Source of the DNA: Chloroflexota bacterium
GTDB taxonomy: Bacteria > Chloroflexota > Dormibacteria > CF-121
Assembly (NCBI GenBank): GCA_005889285.1
Contig: VBFF01000063.1
Span: 1-7,953 of the forward strand
DNA: 7,953 nucleotides
Reading direction: 5' to 3'
Shown here: positions 1 through 6,664 of the stretch, piece after piece
Layout of the letters: the number at the start of each line of letters is the position of its first letter
How positions within the stretch are numbered: the first letter of the stretch is position 1
Notes under the pieces: generated by a model
What the model saw: the letters and a program-made list of their open reading frames with translations, nothing else
Database searches by the model: none
What the model was told of the DNA's origin: nothing
Position numbers and translations under genes: made by a program

Positions 1-1
1 C

Positions 2-850
2 GAGATCCTCGTGGCGGATGGCGCCACCGCCACCAACTATCAGCAGATGGGGATGGCGATCGGAGTCGCTCCGGAAGAGTGGGTGTTCGACGAGCCCGAT
101 AAGGTCCGCGGCCTCCACGCCGCCTTCATCGACGCCGGTGCCGACATCATCCTCACCGATACCTTCGGAGGGACCTCACTGCGACTTCGCGAATCGCGCT
201 ATGCCGGACGCGCGACCGAGTTGAATCGTCGAGCCGCCGAGCTGGCGCGCCAGGCGTCGGCGGCGCGCGACGGCGTGCTCGTCGCCGGCTCGATGGGACC
301 CACCGGGATGCTGATGGAACCGCTCGGTGAGCTGACGGCCGCCGCCACTGCCGAAGCCTATCGAGAGCAGGCCGCCGCGCTCGAGGAGGGTGGCGTCGAC
401 CTGCTATTGCTGGAGACCTTCTTCGCGCTGGACGAGGCGCTGGCAGCTATCGAAGGGATTCGAGAGGCCAGCGCGCTGCCGCTGGCCGTTACCTTCAGTT
501 TCGACCGGGGCACTCGCACCATGATGGGATTGAGCCCGACCAGAATGGTCGAGGCGATCGCCCCGCTCGGTGTGGCCGCCATCGGCGCGAACTGCGGCCG
601 GTCGCTGGCCGACATGGAACGGGTTGTCAACGAGCTGGCGGGCGTCAACAGCGGCATCCCGCTGTGGATCAAGCCGAACGCCGGCCTGCCGCGTATGGTT
701 GGTGACGTGGCGCATTACGAGACGGGACCGGAGGAGATGGCCGATTACGCGACGCGCTTCGTCCGCGCCGGGGCCCGTGTCGTCGGCGGCTGCTGCGGAA
801 CTTCACCCGAGCACATCCGGCATGTGACTGGCGCCGCGATCCGCGCCTGA
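2..850 (+). CDS. Homocysteine S-methyltransferase family protein (5'-partial)
   Basis: Zn-dependent methyltransferase of the homocysteine S-methyltransferase/betaine-homocysteine methyltransferase/MetH N-terminal domain family. These TIM-barrel enzymes move a methyl group to homocysteine to make methionine in the cytoplasm. The reading frame is open to the window edge and encodes E-I-L before the GTG at 11, inside the family's usual N-terminal strand (here LVADGATATN). The GTG is therefore probably an internal Val and the true start lies upstream. Numbering from that GTG, the zinc ligands are all present: Cys195 in GANC and the Cys261-Cys262 pair in GGCCGTSPEHI. Other family signatures are TDTFGG (about 50-54), GSMGPTG (93-99) and LLLLETF (131-137). 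The 282 visible residues match a single-domain family member with an intact C-terminus. There is no cobalamin-binding module. The methyl donor cannot be told from sequence; family assignment is firm. Confidence 0.9.
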   Translation, partial: EILVADGATATNYQQMGMAIGVAPEEWVFDEPDKVRGLHAAFIDAGADIILTDTFGGTSLRLRESRYAGRATELNRRAAELARQASAARDGVLVAGSMGPTGMLMEPLGELTAAATAEAYREQAAALEEGGVDLLLLETFFALDEALAAIEGIREASALPLAVTFSFDRGTRTMMGLSPTRMVEAIAPLGVAAIGANCGRSLADMERVVNELAGVNSGIPLWIKPNAGLPRMVGDVAHYETGPEEMADYATRFVRAGARVVGGCCGTSPEHIRHVTGAAIRA

Positions 851-858
851 GCGTACGC

Positions 859-882
859 AAAAAAAGCTGCAAACCCCGCAGC
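859..882 (-). terminator. Minus-strand rho-independent terminator-like hairpin
   Basis: GCTGC (866-870) and GCAGC (878-882) form a perfect 5-bp stem around a 7-nt loop. On the minus strand the stem is followed directly by seven T residues (A859-A865 on the plus strand). The orientation is thus minus, although both flanking genes are on the plus strand. The nearest minus-strand transcription unit is cheB-cheR, ending at 1525, so this element would stop its readthrough after it has crossed the plus-strand cheB as antisense. A second 5-bp hairpin (883-898) lies next to it. The stem is short, so strength is uncertain. Confidence 0.5.
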
Positions 883-898
883 GGCGATTTGGGTCGCC
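883..898. repeat. Inverted repeat GGCGA-N6-TCGCC
   Basis: Perfect 5-bp arms GGCGA (883-887) and TCGCC (894-898) with a 6-nt spacer, in the gap before the plus-strand cheB. It abuts the terminator-like hairpin at 866-882 and covers the region where a -35 element of the downstream promoter would sit. It may be part of a bidirectional termination structure or a small operator. The arms are short, so chance in GC-rich DNA is possible. Confidence 0.3.
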
Positions 899-925
899 AG
901 CCGAGCGGCCTCTAGAGTGAAAATG
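889..925 (+). promoter_or_regulatory. Candidate promoter for a leaderless cheB transcript
   Basis: TAGAGT (913-918) fits the TANNNT form of a -10 element. A weak -35-like TTGGGT lies at 889-894, with an 18-bp spacer. Only 6 nt separate the -10 box from the GTG start codon at 925, so initiation at the usual distance would place the 5' end on the start codon itself. The upstream sequence offers only a weak SD-like GAG (915-917), which supports leaderless translation. The palindrome CTCTAGAG (910-917) overlaps the -10 box. This is inference from spacing and sequence. Confidence 0.4.
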
Positions 926-1539
926 TGATCGCGTCACGCGACGTCGTTGTGATCGGCGGATCCGCGGGAGCGATCGAATCATTGAGCGCGCTCGTTTCCC
1001 ATCTTCCCGCAGAACTCGACGCGGCGATCTTCGTGACGATCCACACCCTGCCGGATGCCGACGGCCTCTTGCCGAAAATCCTTAGCCGGCATGGAGCGCT
1101 GGGTGCGGCGGTTGCTGTCGAGGGCGAGCCGATTCTGCGCGGCCGGGTCTATGTCGCGCCACCCGATCTACATCTCCTGGTGGAGCCTGGACGCGTCATG
1201 CTCAGCGGCGGGCCGAAGGAGAACGGACATCGCCCGGCGATCGATGCGCTATTTTGCAGTGCAGCGCGTTCGTACCAGGACCGGGTCATCGGCGTGGTTC
1301 TCTCCGGCGCGTTGGACGACGGAAGCGTGGGCCTTCGGGTGATTCGCCAGCACGGCGGCAGCGCCATTGTGCAGGACCCCGCGGAGGCCTTGTTTCCGCA
1401 GATGCCCCGCAATGCGATCGAGATCGGGCATCCGCAGCACGTGGCGTCTGTGGCGGACATCGCGCGCCTGATCGTCACCCACACTCGGATCGCCTGTCCG
1501 GAATGCCAAGGCGTCCTCCGAGGGTCAGCGGCCGGCTAG
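925..1539 (+). CDS. cheB: Receiver-less CheB-type methylesterase with truncated zinc-ribbon tail
   Basis: 204-residue CheB catalytic domain. The family hydrolyses glutamyl methyl esters (or deamidates Gln) on chemoreceptors in the cytoplasm. The catalytic triad is readable: Ser13 in GGSAG, His40 in TIHTLP, and Asp132 in LSGALDDGS. There is no N-terminal receiver domain, so control by CheA phosphorylation is unlikely. The GTG start is forced by an in-frame TAG at 913-915. The preceding ATG (923) is followed at once by TGA in its own frame. The C-terminus reads IACPECQGVL, then stops after six more residues. Many solo CheB proteins continue past such a CPxC motif into a zinc-ribbon/helical region, so this looks like a cut-off tail. 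The last 15 bp overlap the end of the opposite-strand cheR. Substrate is unknown, and no chemoreceptor is visible. Confidence 0.88.
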   Translation: MIASRDVVVIGGSAGAIESLSALVSHLPAELDAAIFVTIHTLPDADGLLPKILSRHGALGAAVAVEGEPILRGRVYVAPPDLHLLVEPGRVMLSGGPKENGHRPAIDALFCSAARSYQDRVIGVVLSGALDDGSVGLRVIRQHGGSAIVQDPAEALFPQMPRNAIEIGHPQHVASVADIARLIVTHTRIACPECQGVLRGSAAG

Positions 1540-3336
1540 CCCGGGCTCGACCGCCTCCATCAACAGGATCACACTCCGCGCGCCCTCAACCCCTCCCATG
1601 CCCGTGCACTGCACGCGGCAGGTGAAGCTCTTCCCCCGGCGATTGGTCGCGTCCACCATCATTTCCTGGAATCCGTCGTTTCCGTTGAGACATTTCTTGA
1701 TCGGATTGGCCAGCTCCGCCAGCGGCAGGCCGATGTCGAGCCCGAGCAGAGGCTGGCCGAGGGTCTCGTCTGCCTGAAGACCCCAGAGGTCGACGGCGCG
1801 CCGGTTCCAGAGCTGAACCCGCAGGTCCTTGTCCAGCACGGCCACCCCGAGCTGGAGGTTGGCCATGATCAGTTCCATGAAGGTGTTGACGCGGTCGAGC
1901 TGGATGCTGCGGTCCTGCAACTCGGTGTTGATCGTCTGCAACTCCGTGTTCGTCGACTCCAGCTCCTCGTTCATCGTCTCGAGCTCCTCGTTGCTCGACT
2001 GGAGCTCCTCGTTGGTGGTTTCCAGCTCTTCGACGGTCGACTGCAGCTCTTCGTTGGTGGTCTCGAGCTCTTCGTTCGTCGACTGCAATTCCTCGGACGC
2101 GGTTTCCAGGTCATGCTTGGACCGCTCGAGATCTCGATAGACGCGGTTGTATCCGCTAACGTCCATAAACGAGATGCTGGCGCCGAGCGGGGTCCCCTTG
2201 TCGAGCAGCGGGACGACCTCCACGTCGAAAAACTGGGTGTCGCCGTTCGAACCCCGCCGCTCCACGTCGCGGACGCTCGCCGGCCGCCGCTGTTGGTACG
2301 CCTCATCGATCATCGAACGCAGATCGACCGGTCGGTAGGAAATCTCGAGGTCTTGAAGGGGCCGGCCGATGTCAGCGGTGACCAGGCCAAAGGCGTTGCG
2401 CGCGCGTTCGTTGACCGACGTGACAGACCCGGCGGTGTCGACGACGAGGTGAGCGACCGGTAGCGCGTCGGCGACCAGCTCGCGCACACGACCCTGGCGT
2501 GAATGATGGTTGGGGGGATCCAGGTTGCCGCCCTGGGCGAGGACGACGAGTCGATCCCGAATCGTATCCTTCGGTACTTTGGTGAAGACCCGATGCTTCA
2601 GCTCGACCGGGGCGAAGAGCTCGCCTCGCCGCAAGAGCATTTCGGCCTTGCCCAGGAAGAGGTAGCCCTTCTCGGTCAGGGCGTAGTGGAGGCGGGCCAG
2701 GATCTTGGCTTGTGCCTCCGATTCGAAGTACATGAGCGTGTTGCGCGAGATCAGCAGATCGATCCGTGAGATCGGCGCATCCTGCAACATGTAATAGTCG
2801 CCCTCGGCCTCGAAGTATTTCTCCCTCAGGGCGGCCGGGACTTCCTCCAGGTCCTTGGCGGCGGCTCGGCCCTGGCGCGCTCGGGTGAGTGCGTCGTCGT
2901 CGACGTCGGTGGCATAGATCTTCGTTCGTTGCCGGTACGCCGCGACCCCAAGCGTTTCGCAGAGCAGCATGGCGACGCTGTAGGCCTCCTCGCCGGAGGC
3001 GACGCCGGCGCACCAGACGCGGATCGGCTCGAATTGCGCCTTGCTCGAAATGATCCGGGGCAGGATTTCCTGTTGCAGGTATTCCCACGCCTGGGCATCT
3101 CGAAAGTAACTGGTCACGTTGATGAGGATGGTGTTGAAGAGAGCGGCGAACTCGTCGGGGTTCGCCTCCAGGTACTCGAGGTAATCCGCATAATCCTTGA
3201 CGCCGACTTGCGTCATCCGCTTGGTGACCCGGCGTACCAGCGTCGTCCGTTTGTAGCCGCTGAAGTCGAAGCCGCGGGTGTCACGAATGTGCTCCAGAAG
3301 GCGCGCAAAGTCGGGACCCATCGGCTCCTCGCTCAC
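1525..3336 (-). CDS. cheR: CheR methyltransferase-PAS-coiled coil-PAS sensor protein
   Basis: 603 residues. An N-terminal CheR-type SAM-dependent protein methyltransferase occupies about 8-255, with INVTSYFRD (72-80), SAM-loop WCAGVASGEEAYS (108-120), YATDVDDDAL (141-150) and DLLISRNTLMYF (193-204). A PAS domain follows at about 288-398, then a strict seven-residue coiled coil (about 400-485) and a second PAS domain (about 486-593, with QLWNRRAVDLWG). The family methylates receptor glutamates; the PAS domains may sense small ligands or redox state. This is the domain order of CheB/CheR/PAS hybrid sensor kinases, but no histidine-kinase DHp or ATPase domain is present and the chain stops soon after PAS2. 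The GTG start overlaps the cheB stop as GTGA and has a good SD, GGAGG, at 3347-3351 (minus), 10 nt upstream. The usual CAGCATG-like SAM loop carries Val and Ser substitutions here; their effect is unknown. Confidence 0.9.
   Translation of the reverse strand: MSEEPMGPDFARLLEHIRDTRGFDFSGYKRTTLVRRVTKRMTQVGVKDYADYLEYLEANPDEFAALFNTILINVTSYFRDAQAWEYLQQEILPRIISSKAQFEPIRVWCAGVASGEEAYSVAMLLCETLGVAAYRQRTKIYATDVDDDALTRARQGRAAAKDLEEVPAALREKYFEAEGDYYMLQDAPISRIDLLISRNTLMYFESEAQAKILARLHYALTEKGYLFLGKAEMLLRRGELFAPVELKHRVFTKVPKDTIRDRLVVLAQGGNLDPPNHHSRQGRVRELVADALPVAHLVVDTAGSVTSVNERARNAFGLVTADIGRPLQDLEISYRPVDLRSMIDEAYQQRRPASVRDVERRGSNGDTQFFDVEVVPLLDKGTPLGASISFMDVSGYNRVYRDLERSKHDLETASEELQSTNEELETTNEELQSTVEELETTNEELQSSNEELETMNEELESTNTELQTINTELQDRSIQLDRVNTFMELIMANLQLGVAVLDKDLRVQLWNRRAVDLWGLQADETLGQPLLGLDIGLPLAELANPIKKCLNGNDGFQEMMVDATNRRGKSFTCRVQCTGMGGVEGARSVILLMEAVEPGLAGR
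1912..2094 (-). repeat. 21-bp tandem coding repeat (heptad coiled coil)
   Basis: About eight or nine imperfect copies of a 7-codon unit inside cheR encode variants of EELQSTN / EELETTN (residues 415-475). They are visible on the plus strand as recurring CAGCTCCTCGTT / GAGCTCTTCGTT words. The register is exactly seven residues, with Leu at the same position in each copy: a parallel coiled-coil signalling linker between the two PAS domains. Such repeats can expand or contract by slipped-strand replication in 21-bp steps without shifting the frame. Confidence 0.85.
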
Positions 3337-3986
3337 CGAACCACCCCCTCCGTCACCAGGGTCGTGAGTGCCGAGGGGATTTCGTCGAGCCTCAGGATGA
3401 AATCGGCATGGCCCGACTTGATCGCCGCCGACGGCATTCCGAAAAACTCCGCGGACTCCTGGTCCTGGACGATCACGGTGCCCCCCATCTTCTTGATGGC
3501 CCCGACGCCGAGCGATCCGTCGCTGCCGGTTCCGGTCAGGACCACGGCGATCGCCCGCTCTCTGTAGCTCGCCGCCACCGACTCGAAGAGCAGGTCCGCG
3601 CTTGGTCGGACGAAATGCACCAGTTCCGAGTGCGAAAGCGAGAGGCTTCCATCGCGATTGACCAGAAGGTGGCGATCGGGCGGCGCGATGTGCACCGTGC
3701 CCGGCCGGATCCGGTCGCCTTCGGCGGCCTGCACCACCTCGAGCGGCGTGCGCCGCCGGAGAATCTCGGCCATCAGGCTGCGATGGCGCGGATCGAGATG
3801 CTGGACGACGACGATCGCCGCCGGAAAGCCGGCGGGCAGGCTCTCCAGGATATGGCTGATGGCCGCGATGCCACCGGCGGACGAGGCCAGGGCGACCACG
3901 TCGAACTGCGCGCCGGGAAAGTACCGGGACGTCTGCGGCGCGTCGACATCCCCCGGCTCCTTCGACCGTGACACCTGTTGGACCAA
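3333..3986 (-). CDS. cheB: CheB-type methylesterase, partner of cheR
   Basis: 217-residue CheB catalytic domain preceded by about 27 uncharacterised residues and no receiver domain. Triad residues, numbered from the TTG start: Ser36 in LASSAGG, His63 in VVQHLDP, Asp156 in LTGTGSDGS. It would remove the methyl groups added by the CheR encoded immediately downstream (4-bp stop/start overlap), giving a reversible methylation pair. In many bacteria these domains are fused in one CheB/CheR polypeptide. Here the split looks genuine, because cheR has its own SD and start codon. Start choice is uncertain. The TTG at 3986 directly abuts a strong GGGAGGAG SD (3987-3994, minus), which is too close for efficient use. 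A GTG at 3974 is 12 nt from the SD and may be the real start, shortening the protein by four residues. Upstream in frame there is a TAG at 4011-4013. Confidence 0.9.
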   Translation of the reverse strand: MVQQVSRSKEPGDVDAPQTSRYFPGAQFDVVALASSAGGIAAISHILESLPAGFPAAIVVVQHLDPRHRSLMAEILRRRTPLEVVQAAEGDRIRPGTVHIAPPDRHLLVNRDGSLSLSHSELVHFVRPSADLLFESVAASYRERAIAVVLTGTGSDGSLGVGAIKKMGGTVIVQDQESAEFFGMPSAAIKSGHADFILRLDEIPSALTTLVTEGVVR

Positions 3987-4007
3987 CTCCTCCCGCTCCC
4001 TCGGTTC

Positions 4008-4013
4008 ATGCTA
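4008..4013 (-). promoter_or_regulatory. Candidate -10 box for cheB-cheR
   Basis: TAGCAT on the minus strand fits the TANNNT pattern. It would place the transcript start near 4001, leaving a short leader that contains the purine-rich SD at 3987-3994 before the TTG/GTG start. No convincing -35 hexamer is seen 17 bp upstream (4031-4036). Confidence 0.3.
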
Positions 4014-4033
4014 CCCCTCCAATCTCGTTAGTG

Positions 4034-4052
4034 CGCTTCGGCTGGGGAAGCG
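4034..4052. promoter_or_regulatory. Inverted-repeat candidate operator between divergent genes
   Basis: Perfect 6-bp arms CGCTTC (4034-4039) and GAAGCG (4047-4052) with a 7-nt spacer. The repeat ends exactly where the plus-strand -10-like box begins (4053) and covers the region where both divergent promoters would have their spacer/-35 sequences. A protein bound here could affect both cheB-cheR and the winged-helix operon. The winged-helix protein encoded alongside is the obvious candidate ligand, though PhoB-type regulators more often bind direct repeats. Confidence 0.4.
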
Positions 4053-4066
4053 TAGTATCGACTTGA
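4053..4066 (+). promoter_or_regulatory. Candidate promoter for a leaderless winged-helix gene
   Basis: TAGTAT (4053-4058) is a good extended match to a -10 element. Seven nucleotides separate it from the ATG at 4066, so transcription would start at the A of the start codon. The only SD-like sequence, GGGGAAG at 4044-4050, is 15 nt from the ATG, too far for normal use. No clear -35 is seen. This repeats the layout in front of the first cheB (913-925). Confidence 0.45.
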
Positions 4067-4635
4067 TGGCCCGCGTGAATACGCCCAGCCAGCCCATGAC
4101 CGAGCTCTACCTGATCCAGGGCGAGATGCCGGACACCAGGGACCTCGATGATGCCCGGCAGTGGGTCACGATCTACCGCGAGTTGGTCACCTTCGCCGAC
4201 CGGACCCTGAGCCGGCTGCGGCGGGAGAAGGGCGGCAACATGGAAGCCGACGGGTCGAACGCCAGCGACGCGGATGAGCGCGGGATGGAGGGCCACCTGC
4301 GGCGCTTGCAGTCACGGCTCGATTTCTGGGAGCGGCGCCTCTGGGAGCTGGCCGGCCTCGATCTCGATGTTCGGCGGCGGGTGCTCAACTACGCCGGCCG
4401 GCGGCTGACCCTGACGCGTCGGGAGGCCGAGTTGCTGGCTTTCCTCGCCCGTCGGCCCGGCCAGTTCTTCCCCGCGACCCAGCTGGTCAGCCTCGCCTGG
4501 GCGGCCCCTGAGCTTTCCGCGGAACAACTTCGCACCTACGTCGTCCGCCTGAGGCGGCACCTGGCAACCACCGGGGTCCCCGCTCGGCTCGTCAGCGAAC
4601 CGCGCCGCGGTTACGGGCTGGTCTTCACCGCATGA
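4066..4635 (+). CDS. Winged-helix (OmpR/PhoB-type) DNA-binding protein without receiver domain
   Basis: 189 residues. The C-terminal part (about 106-189) is a trans_reg_C winged helix: the N-terminal strands around LNYAGRRLTLTRREAELLAFL, a recognition helix near 151-166 (SAEQLRTYVVRLRRHL) and the wing LVSEPRRGYGL (175-185). The N-terminal part has no receiver fold. It is two charged helical stretches (about 25-56 and 73-97), probably coiled coil, joined by a polar Gly/Ser/Asp-rich linker. It should bind DNA as a transcription regulator not directly controlled by Asp phosphorylation. The frame is open far upstream of 4066, but that part is antisense to cheB. ATG 4066 is chosen for its -10 spacing; TTG 4063 and ATG 4096 are alternatives. 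It overlaps the next gene by 4 bp (ATGA), so the two products are probably coupled. Targets are unknown. Confidence 0.82.
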   Translation: MARVNTPSQPMTELYLIQGEMPDTRDLDDARQWVTIYRELVTFADRTLSRLRREKGGNMEADGSNASDADERGMEGHLRRLQSRLDFWERRLWELAGLDLDVRRRVLNYAGRRLTLTRREAELLAFLARRPGQFFPATQLVSLAWAAPELSAEQLRTYVVRLRRHLATTGVPARLVSEPRRGYGLVFTA

Positions 4636-5018
4636 GACGCCCACTGTCGACACCAAAGGTGCTTCAACTTCGACCCCGGCGCCCTGCGGCCGACGAGCCC
4701 GCCTCCAGGGTGGCCATCACCGTCCGCACCCACCTGTCGCTGATGCAGGGCTACGCCGACATCATGGAGGGCTTGTCTCCGGAGCTGACGCGGGAGATCC
4801 TCTGCGTGATGGCGGAAAAAGCCCGTGAGCTTGGTTCCGCCCTTCAGCCGTTCGTGGAGCAAACGCCGGCGGCCCGTCCGGCGATCGACGACTACCGTCG
4901 TGTCCGGGAGCGCACCCGTCAGCTGATGACGGAGTATCGCCACCTGCTGGGGCGGCTTCACGACACCGTGTCGGAAGCGCACGGTCACGTCGGCGGCGCG
5001 GGAGGAACCCTCAGCTAG
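4632..5018 (+). CDS. Small helical protein resembling a degenerate histidine-kinase DHp hairpin
   Basis: 128 residues. Residues about 24-75 read like the dimerisation helices of a HisKA domain, with VRTHLSLMQGYADIM corresponding to the familiar LRTPL...GYAELL. In that alignment the phospho-accepting His of the SHELRTP motif falls on Ile29, and the motif Pro on His34. No HATPase_c motifs (N, G1, F, G2 boxes) follow; instead there is a further charged helix (about 88-120). If the homology is right, it is a pseudo-kinase fragment that could dimerise or bind a partner but not autophosphorylate. The start codon overlaps the winged-helix stop as ATGA, with no clear SD, so translation is probably coupled. 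The N-terminal 22 residues are basic and proline-rich. The gene call is good; the DHp relationship is by eye and moderate. Confidence 0.7.
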   Translation: MRRPLSTPKVLQLRPRRPAADEPASRVAITVRTHLSLMQGYADIMEGLSPELTREILCVMAEKARELGSALQPFVEQTPAARPAIDDYRRVRERTRQLMTEYRHLLGRLHDTVSEAHGHVGGAGGTLS

Positions 5019-5029
5019 CTGCGCAATCC

Positions 5030-6660
<1,631 letters not shown>

Positions 6661-6664
<4 letters not shown>

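Noticed and set aside
1531..1547. GCCGGC and AGCCCGGGCT palindromes at the cheB/cheR convergent end as a terminator
   Set aside because: They are self-complementary without a loop or T-tract and are unremarkable in DNA this rich in GC.
1912..2094. Regular short repeats as a CRISPR array or non-coding tandem repeat
   Set aside because: The period is exactly 21 bp with no unique spacers, and it encodes a clean heptad coiled coil in frame within cheR.
3333..3336. cheB-cheR split as a frameshift error in a fused gene
   Set aside because: cheR has its own GTG start and a well-placed GGAGG SD, and the 4-bp GTGA overlap is a normal coupling arrangement.
2929..3567. 212-residue plus-strand open frame across the cheR/cheB junction
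   Set aside because: It is antisense to two genes with clear catalytic motifs, its translation shows no recognisable domain, and long antisense frames are common in GC-rich DNA.
3658..4065. Upstream extension of the winged-helix frame to a 325-residue protein
   Set aside because: This part is antisense to the strongly supported cheB, has low-complexity Arg/Ser-rich translation, and the -10-like box with ATG 4066 gives a sensible start.
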